A DNA stretch of 64,000 bases from Pantoea latae. Its GTDB lineage: Bacteria > Pseudomonadota > Gammaproteobacteria > Enterobacterales > Enterobacteriaceae. The stretch is taken from positions 186,001 to 250,000 of the forward strand of contig NZ_MWUE01000022.1 of the NCBI RefSeq assembly GCF_002077695.1, read 5' to 3'. This document shows positions 8,049 to 16,511 of the stretch, piece by piece. Under the pieces are notes generated by a model, which saw nothing but the letters and a program-made list of their open reading frames with translations, was not told the origin of the DNA and did not search any database. The position numbers and the translations under genes were made by a program. Position 1 is the stretch's first letter; each line of letters opens with the position of its first letter.

Positions 8049-9746
8049 ATGAAAACGCTGCTGATTAAAGATCCTTCTATTGGGCAGGCCTCGGCGTATA
8101 TGGCGCAACAGCGCCTGGCCGCCGCCGCCGCGCAGGCTGGCGTTACCCTGACGGAAAACCCGGCGGACGCGGAGCTGGCCATCGTGCTCGGCCGCGACGT
8201 GCCGAACGACGCGGCGCTGAACGGCAAAGCGCTGTGGCGCGGCGACGTGCAGCAGGCGGTGCGCGCGCCTGAGCAGTTCTTTGCGCAGGCGAAGGCGGAA
8301 GCGAAACCCTGGCAGCCTGCGGCCGTCGCAACGGCTGCGGCGCCGACGGCTGTGCAGCCGAACGCGCAAAAACGCATTGTTGCGGTGACCGCCTGTCCGA
8401 CCGGCGTGGCGCACACCTTTATGGCCGCCGAAGCTATTCAGGCGGAAGCGACCAAACGCGGCTGGTGGGTGAAAGTGGAAACCCGCGGCTCCGTCGGCGC
8501 GGGCAACGCCATTACGCCGGAAGAGGTGGCGGCGGCCGATCTGGTGATCGTGGCGGCGGATATCGAAGTCGATCTGGCGAAGTTCGCCGGCAAGCCGATG
8601 TACCGCACCTCGACCGGTCTGGCGCTGAAGAAAACCGCGCAGGAGCTGGATAAAGCGGTGGCCGAAGCGAAGCCTTACAAAGCGACCGGTGCGCAGAGCA
8701 GCGATGCGCAGGGCGACAAGAAAGAGAAAGCGGGCGCCTATCGTCACCTGCTGACCGGCGTCTCCTATATGCTGCCGATGGTGGTGGCGGGCGGCCTGAG
8801 CATCGCGCTCTCCTTCGCCTTCGGCATCACCGCCTTTAAAGAGCCGGGCACCCTGGCGGCGGCGCTGATGCAGATCGGCGGCGGCAGCGCCTTTGCGCTG
8901 ATGGTGCCGGTGCTGGCGGGCTTTATCGCATTCTCTATCGCGGATCGTCCCGGTCTGACCCCAGGCCTGATCGGCGGCATGATCGCCACCAGCATCAACG
9001 CCGGCTTCCTTGGCGGCATCATCGCCGGTTTTATCGCTGGTTATGCGGCGAAGCTGATCAGCGGCAAGCTGAAGCTGCCGCAGAGTATGGAAGCGCTGAA
9101 GCCGATCCTGATTATCCCGCTGATCGCCAGCCTGATCACCGGCCTGCTGATGATCTTCGTGGTGGGCAAACCGGTTGCGGCGATCATGACCGGCCTGACC
9201 GCGTGGCTGGCGAATATGGGCACGGCCAATGCGGTGCTGCTGGGCGCAATTCTGGGCGGCATGATGTGTACCGATATGGGCGGCCCGGTAAATAAAGTGG
9301 CGTACGCCTTCGGCGTCGGCCTGCTGAGTTCGCAAACCTACGCGCCGATGGCGGCGATTATGGCCGCGGGCATGGTGCCGCCGCTGGCGATGGGCGTGGC
9401 GACGCTGGTGGCGCGTCGTAAGTTTAACAAAAGTCAGCAAGAGGGCGGTAAAGCGGCGCTGGTGCTCGGTCTCTGCTTTATCTCTGAGGGCGCGATCCCG
9501 TTCGCGGCGCGCGACCCGATGCGTGTCCTGCCGTGCTGTATCGTTGGTGGCGCATTGACCGGCGCGATCTCGATGTATATCGGCGCGAAGCTGATGGCGC
9601 CGCACGGCGGTTTGTTCGTGCTGCTGATCCCTGGCGCGATTACGCCGGTGCTGGGCTACCTGGTGTCGATTATTGTTGGCACGGCAGTGGCGGGACTGGG
9701 TTACGCGGTCCTGAAACGCCCGGAAGAGGAGCTGGCGAAAGCCTGA
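8049..9746 (+). CDS. fruA: Fructose-specific PTS EIIB'BC component FruA
   Basis: Inner-membrane fructose permease that imports fructose as fructose-1-phosphate. Order of domains in 565 residues: a degenerate EIIB' domain (1 to about 100), the active EIIB domain with phosphorylated Cys116 (TACPTGVAHTF), a linker around 205-230, and an EIIC domain with about ten membrane segments containing GGPVNK. E. coli FruA has 563 residues in the same order. SD CAGGAGAG precedes the ATG. It is last in fruBKA and is followed by an intrinsic terminator. Confidence 0.98.
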   Translation: MKTLLIKDPSIGQASAYMAQQRLAAAAAQAGVTLTENPADAELAIVLGRDVPNDAALNGKALWRGDVQQAVRAPEQFFAQAKAEAKPWQPAAVATAAAPTAVQPNAQKRIVAVTACPTGVAHTFMAAEAIQAEATKRGWWVKVETRGSVGAGNAITPEEVAAADLVIVAADIEVDLAKFAGKPMYRTSTGLALKKTAQELDKAVAEAKPYKATGAQSSDAQGDKKEKAGAYRHLLTGVSYMLPMVVAGGLSIALSFAFGITAFKEPGTLAAALMQIGGGSAFALMVPVLAGFIAFSIADRPGLTPGLIGGMIATSINAGFLGGIIAGFIAGYAAKLISGKLKLPQSMEALKPILIIPLIASLITGLLMIFVVGKPVAAIMTGLTAWLANMGTANAVLLGAILGGMMCTDMGGPVNKVAYAFGVGLLSSQTYAPMAAIMAAGMVPPLAMGVATLVARRKFNKSQQEGGKAALVLGLCFISEGAIPFAARDPMRVLPCCIVGGALTGAISMYIGAKLMAPHGGLFVLLIPGAITPVLGYLVSIIVGTAVAGLGYAVLKRPEEELAKA

Positions 9747-9759
9747 TCCTTGCTATAAG

Positions 9760-9798
9760 AAAAAGGGAGCCAGCTGGCTTAATATTTGTCAGTTAAGC
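9760..9798 (+). repeat. 39-bp motif after the fruA stop, left half of a long inverted repeat
   Basis: Begins AAAAAGGGAGCC and ends TTGTCAGTTAAGC, 13 bases after the fruA stop. The same 39-base unit recurs on the opposite strand at 10401-10363, immediately after the nfo stop, with 34 of 39 identities and no gaps. Within it AGCC/GGCT and GCTTAA/TTAAGC can pair. Together the two copies bracket the structured block between fruA and nfo. Confidence 0.85.
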
Positions 9799-9810
9799 TC
9801 GTGTTCAGAT

Positions 9811-9843
9811 AAGGCCGCTATTTTATTGAAATGGCGGCCTTTT
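9811..9843 (+). terminator. Rho-independent terminator of fruBKA
   Basis: AAGGCCGC (9811-9818) pairs with GCGGCCTT (9834-9841); the stem continues inward through a T-G wobble and ATTT/AAAT to about 13 bp with a five-base loop, followed by TTTT. Confidence 0.88.
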
Positions 9844-9871
9844 CGTATACGCGTGTGAGCATGCTGATGCG

Positions 9872-10076
9872 GGCCACCGTGCCTCCTCTGCTGCCGGGCC
9901 GTCCTCGCGCCGCTGCGCGGTGCCTTCGGCTGCAACGTCGTGCCGGCCGGACCGTTCGGGTACGGCCATCCAGGCCTCCCCGAACTGCCTGTCGCATCCC
10001 TGCGACCGGCTCCTGGCACAACGTTTCCGCCTCAGCGCTGCGAATAGCCCTCTACAGCAGAGGAGGCGCAGTGGCC
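9872..10076 (-). repeat. Structured repeat, A/B type, copy A (minus orientation)
   Basis: Outer arms 9872-9893 and 10055-10076 pair over 22 positions (20 Watson-Crick, the two exceptions being possible wobbles). Read on the minus strand, the interior carries a helix TCGCAGCGCTGA with GCAGCGGCGCGA, then AACGTTGTGCC paired with GGCACGACGTT. Enclosed are two hairpins: GTCGC-AGGGAT-GCGAC, and GTTCGGG/CCCGAAC holding GGCC-TGGAT-GGCC. Its interior aligns with copy B: TGCCAGGAG, then GAAGG-ACCGCG, then CAGCGGCGCGAGGAC. Copies A and B are divergent. No credible gene lies inside; open frames here follow the palindromes and lack ribosome sites. Copy A lies in the sense orientation downstream of nfo. 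I do not recognise it as a named repeat. Confidence 0.8.
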
Positions 10077-10153
10077 TCAGACAGGGTGCCCTTTGTAGCC
10101 GTAAAAACGCTGCCGTCCTTTTCCAGCAGCGCACACGGAAGCTTGCCAGCAGG

Positions 10154-10344
10154 CTGGGGCCGCTCAGGAGCGGGCATTTCGCAGCGCTGAACAGAGTGAG
10201 TCTGCCAGGAGAGCCCGCAGGGAGGCGGGCGAAAGGTGGGGCTGGAACAGGGAGGTTCCATCCCCGCCGGTCCGTCAGGCAGGCGAATGGCGTGAAGGTA
10301 CCGCGTCAGCGGCGCGAGGACCGCCCGCCTCTGAGCGGCCCCAG
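10154..10344 (+). repeat. Structured repeat, A/B type, copy B (plus orientation)
   Basis: Arms CTGGGGCCGCTCAG (10154-10167) and CTGAGCGGCCCCAG (10331-10344) are perfect complements, extended inward by GCGGGC/GCCCGC after a 2x2 mismatch. Next comes the conserved helix TCGCAGCGCTGA with TCAGCGGCGCGA. Inside are two hairpins with the same loop: GCCCGC-AGGGAG-GCGGGC, and GGTGGGG/CCCCGCC enclosing GGAAC-AGGGAG-GTTCC. The arms share no sequence with those of copy A although the interior does, so pairing rather than sequence is kept there. It lies in the fruA sense orientation but beyond the fruA terminator. Confidence 0.8.
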
Positions 10345-10362
10345 ACTGCGTTATCACCCCAT

Positions 10363-10401
10363 GCTTAACTGACAAGCATTAAGCCATGCGGCTCCCTTTT
10401 T
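10363..10401 (-). repeat. 39-bp motif after the nfo stop, right half of a long inverted repeat
   Basis: Partner of the unit at 9760-9798 (34/39 identical, ungapped) in opposite orientation. On the minus strand it begins within the nfo TAA stop codon and reads AAAAAGGGAGCC and so on to TTGTCAGTTAAGC. The five differences are clustered (AGC/GCA and AT/GC). Confidence 0.85.
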
Positions 10402-11246
10402 TAGTTTTTCTGCTCTGCCTTTAGCCAGGCGATCTCATCCTTCCAGATATCCGGATTAATGGTTTCCAGAATCAGCGGGATACCATCGAAGCGCGCATCC
10501 TTCATCAGCCAGCTAAACGGTGTTTTGCCGATATTGCCTTCGCCCAGGCTGTGATGACGGTCGACGCGGCTGCCGAAGGCGCTTTTGGCGTCGTTAAGGT
10601 GCATGCCGCGCAGATACTGGAAGCCGACGATGCGCTCGAACTCGGCAAAGGTCTCTTCGCACGCCGCTTCGGTACGCAGATCGTAGCCGCCCGCAAAGGC
10701 ATGACAGGTATCAATACAGACGCCAACGCGTGATTTATCCTCAACGTGCTCGATAATCGTCGCCAGATGCTCAAAGCGGAAGCCGAGGTTGCTGCCCTGG
10801 CCGGCGGTATTCTCGATGACCGCCACCACCTGCGAGGTCTTATCCAGCGCGAAATTCACCGACTCGGCGATGCGCTTCAGGCACGCCTCTTCGTCTATCT
10901 TGTTCAGATGGCTGCCCGGATGGAAGTTAAGCAGCGTCAGACCCAGCTGCTCGGCGCGCTGCATTTCGTCAATAAAAGCGGCGCGCGACTTCTCCAGCGG
11001 CTCCGCTTCCGGATGGCCCAGGTTAATCAGAAAGCTGTCGTGCGGCAGGATCTGCTGCGGGCCAAAATGATATTTTTCGCAGGCGGCCTTAAAGGCGTTG
11101 ATGGTCTCCGCCGAAAGCGGGGCCGCCTTCCACTGCCGCTGATTCTTGGTAAACAGGGCAAACGCGGTGGCTTCCAGTTCATGGGCACGAATCACTGCCT
11201 GCTCTACGCCGCCAGACGCGCTGACGTGTGCGCCGATATATTTCAT
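10401..11246 (-). CDS. nfo: Endonuclease IV (Nfo), AP endonuclease
   Basis: Cuts the DNA backbone 5' to abasic sites and repairs oxidised 3' ends in base excision repair. It is a zinc TIM-barrel enzyme. I chose the ATG at 11246 ([13 protein letters not shown]), giving 281 residues against 285 in E. coli; a 14-codon upstream extension has no support, and GGAG lies upstream of the chosen start. Metal-site motifs are visible: [52 protein letters not shown] and ILETINPD. In E. coli it belongs to the SoxRS regulon; I do not see a clear soxbox in the short gap to yeiH. Confidence 0.98.
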   Translation of the reverse strand: MKYIGAHVSASGGVEQAVIRAHELEATAFALFTKNQRQWKAAPLSAETINAFKAACEKYHFGPQQILPHDSFLINLGHPEAEPLEKSRAAFIDEMQRAEQLGLTLLNFHPGSHLNKIDEEACLKRIAESVNFALDKTSQVVAVIENTAGQGSNLGFRFEHLATIIEHVEDKSRVGVCIDTCHAFAGGYDLRTEAACEETFAEFERIVGFQYLRGMHLNDAKSAFGSRVDRHHSLGEGNIGKTPFSWLMKDARFDGIPLILETINPDIWKDEIAWLKAEQKN

Positions 11247-11299
11247 GCCGCTTCTCCAGAAAAGGCTGCTAAAAGAAGCCCGCATCATACCCGATGCGT

Positions 11300-12352
11300 C
11301 TAATGCAAGAAATGCTGCGCCAGCAGATTGATGGCGCCGCCGCCGACGATCAGCCAGACAAACACCATCAGGCCCAGCAGCAGCGGTTTCGCGCCAGCCT
11401 GACGTAGCGCGCTAAAGCGCGTGGTCAGGCCGAGCGCCGCCATTGCCATCGCCAGCAGTAAATTAGCGAGCTGGTTAATATCGGCCACCCAGGCGGCGGG
11501 CAGCAGATGCAGGGAGTTAAACAGCGCCACGCCGATAAAGCCGAGCGCGAACCAGGGAAAGACGATGCCCTGACGCGGCGTCCCGTGCGGCGTGCGGCGC
11601 AGCCAGCCGCTCAGGCAGAGCAGAAACGGCGCCAGCATCATCACGCGCAGCATTTTGGCGATCACCGCGCTGTTCTCCGCATCCGGGCCGATGGCATGAC
11701 CGGCGGCCACCACCTGCGCCACTTCATGAACGGTCGAACCGGTAAAAATGCCGAACTGCGCGGCGCTGAGCTGCGGAAAATGCGCCTGCGCCAGCAGCCA
11801 GAGTGGGGGATAGAGCAGGATCGCCAGCGTGCCGTAGAGCACCACGGTCGCGACCGCGACCGCCACCTTCGACGGCGCGGCCTTCACCACCGGCTCGGTG
11901 GCGAGCACCGCCGCCGCGCCGCAGATGCTGCTGCCCGCGCCGATCAGCCACACCGTCTCGCGATCGAGCTTCAGCAGCCTGATGCCCAGCAAACAGGTGA
12001 CAAAGAAGGTGGCGCTCAGGGTCAGGGCGTCGATCAGCACGCCGCTCAGGCCGACGTCGGCAATCTGCTGCAGCGTAATGCGAAAGCCGAAGAGAATAAT
12101 CCCCAGCCGTAGCAGTTTCTGCTTCGCCAGCAGCACGCCGGCGTCGCACTGGACGGCCAGCGACGGATAAAGGGTGTTGCCGACGATAATACCGAGCATA
12201 ATCGCCAGCGTCAGCGCGCCCAGCCCCAGCCCGGCGAACTGCGGGCGCTGCGCCAGCCAGGCCGCGCCGCCGGCAATCGCCGCAGTCAGCAGCAGACCGG
12301 GAAAACGATGTTGAACAAAAAGGGGAAATCTGGGAAAACTCAGCTCTGCCAT
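11300..12352 (-). CDS. yeiH: YeiH family (UPF0324) membrane protein, putative sulfate/sulfite-type exporter
   Basis: A 350-residue multi-pass inner-membrane protein with about ten hydrophobic segments, including the family stretches [30 protein letters not shown] and [10 protein letters not shown]. The family is annotated as putative sulfate exporters. No transport assay can be inferred from sequence. SD AGGAG lies 6 bases before the ATG at 12352. It is followed on the same strand by nfo. The LysR gene yeiE lies divergently but, unlike E. coli, a DUF1232 gene sits between them. YeiE has been linked to sulfite responses in enteric bacteria, which fits the pairing. Confidence 0.92.
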   Translation of the reverse strand: MAELSFPRFPLFVQHRFPGLLLTAAIAGGAAWLAQRPQFAGLGLGALTLAIMLGIIVGNTLYPSLAVQCDAGVLLAKQKLLRLGIILFGFRITLQQIADVGLSGVLIDALTLSATFFVTCLLGIRLLKLDRETVWLIGAGSSICGAAAVLATEPVVKAAPSKVAVAVATVVLYGTLAILLYPPLWLLAQAHFPQLSAAQFGIFTGSTVHEVAQVVAAGHAIGPDAENSAVIAKMLRVMMLAPFLLCLSGWLRRTPHGTPRQGIVFPWFALGFIGVALFNSLHLLPAAWVADINQLANLLLAMAMAALGLTTRFSALRQAGAKPLLLGLMVFVWLIVGGGAINLLAQHFLH

Positions 12353-12452
12353 AACCTGCTCCTCGTGTTACGCAAAGCATGCGCCGCGCTGGCTTAAAAG
12401 TGAAATTGATAATATATTTATAATTAACCAGATAAACCGATAAGGCGGAAAG

Positions 12453-12833
12453 ATGTTATTTGCCCGTTTGCGCCGCTGGGCCACCCTGATCAAAAAAGAT
12501 GTGCTGACGCTGTGGTTCGCCTGCCGCGATCCGCGCACGCCATGGTGGTTTAAGCTGCTGGCCTTTGGGCTGGTGGCCTATGCGCTGAGCCCCATCGATC
12601 TGATCCCCGATTTTATTCCCGTCATCGGCCTGCTGGACGATGCGATCATCATTCCGCTAGGCGTGCTGATCCTGCTGCGACTGCTGCCGCGTGACGTGCG
12701 CATCAGCAGCACAGAGCGCGCCGAGGTGCAGCGCGCGCGCGGCAAAAAAGTGGTCAGCGGCTTCGGCCTGTTTCTGATGGTGCTGATCTGGCTGGCGGTG
12801 CTCTATTACCTTGTTCAGCGCTACGCCATGTAA
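12453..12833 (+). CDS. DUF1232 (YkvA-like) small membrane protein
   Basis: 126-residue protein of unknown function. It carries the DUF1232 signature PWWFKLLAFGLVAYALSPIDLIPDFIPVIG (spanning about residues 30-60), then LLDDAIIIPLGVLILLRLLP, and a C-terminal membrane segment (about 104-122). At least two membrane segments are likely. AAGG lies before the ATG. Only nine bases separate its stop from the yeiE ATG, so the two are probably co-transcribed. This gene is absent between yeiE and yeiH in E. coli K-12, so it is an accessory insertion or a lineage-specific arrangement. I do not assign a function. Confidence 0.85.
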   Translation: MLFARLRRWATLIKKDVLTLWFACRDPRTPWWFKLLAFGLVAYALSPIDLIPDFIPVIGLLDDAIIIPLGVLILLRLLPRDVRISSTERAEVQRARGKKVVSGFGLFLMVLIWLAVLYYLVQRYAM

Positions 12834-12842
12834 GGAGAGCCG

Positions 12843-13709
12843 ATGCATATCACGCTGCGTCAGATAGAAGTGTTTACCGAGGTGCTGAAAAGCGGCTCGA
12901 CGACCCAGGCCTCGCAGCTGCTGTCGCTTTCGCAGTCGGCGGTCAGCGCGGCGCTGGCGGACCTGGAAGGCCAGCTTGGCGTGCAGCTGTTTGACCGCGT
13001 CGGCAAGCGGCTGGTGCTGAACGAACATGGCCGCCTGCTCTATCCGCGCGCCATCGGCCTGCTGGAGCAGGCGGGTGAAATCGAACAGCTGTTTAAAGAG
13101 GACAACGGGGCGATCCGCATCTACGCCAGCAGCACCATCGGCAACTATCTGCTGCCGGGCATGATCGCCGCCTACCGCCGCGACTTTCCCGGTCTGCCGC
13201 TGGAGCTGAGCGTCGGCAACAGCCAGGACGTAATCAACGCGGTGGCGGATTTTCGCGTCGACGTCGGTCTGATTGAAGGGCCGTGTCATATGACCGAACT
13301 GGTGAGCGATCCCTGGCTGGAGGATGAGCTGGTGGTATTCGCCGCGCCCGACGCGGAGATCCTGCGTCAGCCGGTGACGCTGGAGAGCCTCGGCAACGCG
13401 CCCTGGATCCTGCGCGAGCGCGGTTCCGGCACGCGCGAGATCGTCGACTATCTGCTGCTCTCGCATCTGCCCACCTTTCAGCTGGGCATGGAGCTGGGCA
13501 ACTCCGAGGCGATCAAGCATGCAGTGCGGCACAATATGGGCATCAGCTGCCTGTCGCGACGGGTGATTGCCGATCTGCTGGAGGCGGGAACCTTAGTGGA
13601 GCTGGCCCTTCCGCTGCCGCGCCTGACGCGCACGCTCTACCGCATTCATCATCGCCAGAAGCACCTTTCCCGGGCGCTGGAGCGCTTTCTCTCCTACTGT
13701 CGCGAATAA
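12843..13709 (+). CDS. yeiE: LysR-type regulator YeiE
   Basis: 288-residue DNA-binding regulator. The N-terminal winged helix ([20 protein letters not shown], then [19 protein letters not shown] near 24-42) is followed by a two-lobed periplasmic-binding-like effector domain from about residue 90. It matches E. coli YeiE over its length. SD AAGGAG stands 5 bases before the ATG. In Enterobacteriaceae YeiE has been implicated in sulfite response and controls its neighbour yeiH. Here it is probably expressed with the upstream DUF1232 gene. Confidence 0.95.
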   Translation: MHITLRQIEVFTEVLKSGSTTQASQLLSLSQSAVSAALADLEGQLGVQLFDRVGKRLVLNEHGRLLYPRAIGLLEQAGEIEQLFKEDNGAIRIYASSTIGNYLLPGMIAAYRRDFPGLPLELSVGNSQDVINAVADFRVDVGLIEGPCHMTELVSDPWLEDELVVFAAPDAEILRQPVTLESLGNAPWILRERGSGTREIVDYLLLSHLPTFQLGMELGNSEAIKHAVRHNMGISCLSRRVIADLLEAGTLVELALPLPRLTRTLYRIHHRQKHLSRALERFLSYCRE

Positions 13710-13838
13710 CACCAACCTTTTTTTGCTTATAATTCAGCGGCGATCATGAAGGTAACTAATAACACGGCGTCGATGCTATACAGAGCAGGGTGAATTGCTA
13801 CAATCGCGCCTCATTTTTAGCGAGCCTAGTGTTTACAC

Positions 13839-15305
13839 ATGCATAACGACACAAATACAACACAACAACCTGCGTTACGACGCGAGTTAAAGGCGCGTCA
13901 CCTGACGATGATCGCCATTGGCGGATCGATCGGCACCGGCCTGTTTGTCGCCTCTGGCGCCACCATCTCTCAGGCGGGACCGGGCGGCGCGCTGCTCTCC
14001 TACGCGCTGATCGGCCTGATGGTCTACTTCCTGATGACCAGCCTCGGCGAGCTGGCAGCCTTTATGCCGGTTTCCGGCTCTTTCGCCACCTACGGCGCAA
14101 AATATGTCGAAGAGGGCTTTGGCTTCGCGCTGGGCTGGAACTACTGGTACAACTGGGCGGTAACCATCGCCGTGGATCTCGTCGCCTCGCAGCTGGTGAT
14201 GAACTACTGGTTCCCGGATACGCCGGGCTGGATCTGGAGCGCGCTGTTCCTCTGCCTGATGTTCCTGCTCAACGTCATCTCGGTAAAGGGCTTCGGCGAA
14301 GCGGAGTACTGGTTCTCGCTGATTAAAGTGGCGACGGTAATTATCTTTATCGTGGTCGGCGTGCTGATGATTATCGGCATTCTGCGCGGCGGCGAGCACG
14401 CCGGCTGGCATAACTGGCAGGTAGGCGACGCGCCGTTCGCGGGCGGATTTGCCGCCATGATAGGCGTGGCGATGATCGTTGGCTTTTCGTTCCAGGGCAC
14501 CGAGCTGATCGGCATCGCGGCGGGCGAGTCGGAAGATCCGGCGAAAAACATTCCGCGCGCGGTGCGTCAGGTCTTCTGGCGTATTCTGCTGTTCTATATC
14601 TTCGCTATCCTGATCATCAGCCTGATCCTGCCCTACACCGATCCGCAGCTGCTGCATAACGACGTTACCGACATCAGCGTCAGCCCCTTTACCCTGGTGT
14701 TCCAGAATGCGGGCCTGCTCTCGGCGGCGGCGGTGATGAACGCGGTGATCCTCACTTCCGTGCTGTCAGCGGGCAACTCCGGCATGTACGCCTCGACGCG
14801 CATGCTCTATAACCTGGCGAGCGAAGGCAAAGCGCCGCGCATCTTCGCCCGGCTGTCGAAAGGCGGCGTGCCGCGCAACGCGCTGCTGGCGACCACCGTG
14901 GTGGCGGGCCTCTGCTTTCTGACCTCGAAGTTCGGCAATCAGGAGGTCTATCTGTGGCTGCTGAACACCTCGGGCATGACCGGTTTTATCGCCTGGCTGG
15001 GCATCGCCATCAGCCACTATCGCTTTCGTCGCGGCTATATCAAGCAGGGCCGTAGCCTTGAGGATCTGCCGTACCGCTCAGGCTTTTTCCCCGTTGGCCC
15101 GATCTTCGCCTTCGTGCTCTGCCTGATCATTACGCTGGGCCAGAACTATCAGGCCTTCCTGAACGACAGCATCGACTGGTACGGCGTCGCCGCCACCTAT
15201 ATCGGCATTCCGCTGTTTCTGCTGATCTGGATGGGCTACAAGCTGACGCGCGGCACTCGCTTCGTGAAGTACAGCGAAATGGAATTTCCGACGCATAAAG
15301 AGTGA
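13839..15305 (+). CDS. lysP: Lysine-specific permease LysP
   Basis: Proton-coupled lysine importer of the APC amino-acid permease family in the inner membrane. The 488 residues form about 12 membrane segments. The first (near 23-45) carries the conserved helix-breaking GGSIGTGLFV. Identity with E. coli LysP (489 residues) is high throughout, including ALGWNYWYNW, GFSFQGTELIGIAAGESEDP and SGNSGMYASTRML. In E. coli LysP also holds the regulator CadC inactive when lysine is scarce. No strong SD is visible before the ATG. A strong terminator follows. Confidence 0.98.
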   Translation: MHNDTNTTQQPALRRELKARHLTMIAIGGSIGTGLFVASGATISQAGPGGALLSYALIGLMVYFLMTSLGELAAFMPVSGSFATYGAKYVEEGFGFALGWNYWYNWAVTIAVDLVASQLVMNYWFPDTPGWIWSALFLCLMFLLNVISVKGFGEAEYWFSLIKVATVIIFIVVGVLMIIGILRGGEHAGWHNWQVGDAPFAGGFAAMIGVAMIVGFSFQGTELIGIAAGESEDPAKNIPRAVRQVFWRILLFYIFAILIISLILPYTDPQLLHNDVTDISVSPFTLVFQNAGLLSAAAVMNAVILTSVLSAGNSGMYASTRMLYNLASEGKAPRIFARLSKGGVPRNALLATTVVAGLCFLTSKFGNQEVYLWLLNTSGMTGFIAWLGIAISHYRFRRGYIKQGRSLEDLPYRSGFFPVGPIFAFVLCLIITLGQNYQAFLNDSIDWYGVAATYIGIPLFLLIWMGYKLTRGTRFVKYSEMEFPTHKE

Positions 15306-15327
15306 AGCTAACCTGCGTTAGCGCCTT

Positions 15328-15353
15328 AAGCGCGGCCCCGGCCGCGCTTTTTT
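15328..15353 (+). terminator. Rho-independent terminator of lysP
   Basis: AAGCGCGGCC and GGCCGCGCTT form a 10-bp GC-rich stem with a two-base centre, followed by a run of T residues. Confidence 0.93.
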
Positions 15354-15386
15354 ATTTAGGGTGCCGTTTTGTTTAAGTTGAAGAAT

Positions 15387-15401
15387 TGATAATTATTATC
15401 A
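15387..15401. promoter_or_regulatory. Fur box before the FecCD-type ABC pair
   Basis: TGATAATTATTATCA is a perfect 7-1-7 inverted repeat matching the Fur consensus. It lies 51 bases before the permease start, so the pair should be repressed when iron is plentiful. Confidence 0.9.
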
Positions 15402-15452
15402 TCTGCTCTATTGTGGCAGCGTTTTCGACCGAACCCCTAAGACAGGCATTTT

Positions 15453-16511
15453 ATGACGGACTCAACTCTGCCCGCGCAGGGCGCTATGGGCCGCTATCAT
15501 CAGGTATTGCGCCGCCGCATGCTGATGATCGCTGTACTGGTGCTGGCGATTGTCGCCTCGCTGGTGCTTGACTTTACCCTTGGCCCGGCCGGGCTCTCGC
15601 TGCCGACGCTGTGGCAGTCGCTGCTGCATCCCGCCACGGTTGACGCCGGCACGCGCGTTATCGTCTGGGACATTCGTTTGCCCTATGCGCTAATGGCGGT
15701 GGTGGTCGGCTTCTGCCTCGGACTGGCGGGCGCCGAGATGCAAACCATCCTGAACAACCCGCTGGCCAGCCCCTTTACCCTCGGCGTCTCCTCGGCGGCG
15801 GCCTTTGGCGCGGCGCTGGCGATTATTCTCGGCATCGGCATTCCCGGCGTGCCGGATCAGTGGCTGATCTCCGCTAACGCCTTTGTGTTTGCGCTGTTCG
15901 CCGCGCTGATGCTCGACGGCGTGACGCGCTGGACGCGGGTCTCCACGTCAGGCGTGGTGCTGTTCGGCATCGCGCTGGTGTTCACTTTTAACGCGCTGGT
16001 GTCGATGATGCAGTTTATCGCCAGCGAAGATACGCTGCAGGGGCTGGTGTTCTGGACCATGGGCAGCCTGGCGCGCGCCTCCTGGGAGAAGCTCGGCGTG
16101 CTGAGCGCGGCGTTCGCGCTGCTGCTGCCGTTCTCGCTGCTCAGCAGCTGGAAGCTGACCGCGCTGCGCCTCGGCGAAGATCGCGCGGTGAGCTTCGGCA
16201 TCGACGTGCGCCGTCTGCGCCTGGCGACGCTGCTGCGCATCAGCATTCTCTCTGCGCTGGCGGTCGCCTTTGTCGGGCCGATCGGCTTTATCGGACTGGT
16301 GGCGCCGCATATCGCCCGCATGATTTTCGGCGAAGATCATCGCTACTATCTGCCCGCCAGCGCCCTGACCGGCGCGCTGGTGCTCTCTATGGCGTCGGTC
16401 GCCTCGAAGAACCTGATCCCCGGCGTGATTATTCCGGTCGGCATTGTGACGTCGCTGGTCGGCGTGCCGTTCTTCCTGAGCATTATTTTGCGCCATCGGG
16501 GGAATGTATGA
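15453..16511 (+). CDS. FecCD-family iron-siderophore ABC permease
   Basis: 352-residue inner-membrane permease of the BtuC/FecCD/FhuB family with eight to ten hydrophobic segments. Family motifs: RLPYALMAVVVGFCLGLAGAEMQ near residue 73, NPLASPFTLG near 103, and the ATPase-contact region GPIGFIGLVAPHIAR near 271-285. Substrate cannot be read from the permease alone. Its stop overlaps the ATPase start by four bases. No periplasmic binding protein or TonB receptor is adjacent, so those must be encoded elsewhere. It occupies the place held by cirA (Fur-regulated receptor) in E. coli, and a Fur box precedes it. The SD is weak (CAGG). Confidence 0.93.
   Translation: MTDSTLPAQGAMGRYHQVLRRRMLMIAVLVLAIVASLVLDFTLGPAGLSLPTLWQSLLHPATVDAGTRVIVWDIRLPYALMAVVVGFCLGLAGAEMQTILNNPLASPFTLGVSSAAAFGAALAIILGIGIPGVPDQWLISANAFVFALFAALMLDGVTRWTRVSTSGVVLFGIALVFTFNALVSMMQFIASEDTLQGLVFWTMGSLARASWEKLGVLSAAFALLLPFSLLSSWKLTALRLGEDRAVSFGIDVRRLRLATLLRISILSALAVAFVGPIGFIGLVAPHIARMIFGEDHRYYLPASALTGALVLSMASVASKNLIPGVIIPVGIVTSLVGVPFFLSIILRHRGNV

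Noticed and set aside
8025-9605. 526-codon minus-strand frame opposite fruA
   Set aside because: Shadow of FruA, which is complete and recognisable; composition is Arg/His-biased with no motif.
9831-10375. Several open frames of 60-150 codons between fruA and nfo
   Set aside because: They run across the palindromic A and B repeats on both strands, have no SD and match no family; the RNA/DNA structure explains the sequence better.
9760-10401. Insertion sequence with transposase
   Set aside because: No transposase-like frame and no clear target-site duplication; only a non-autonomous element remains possible.
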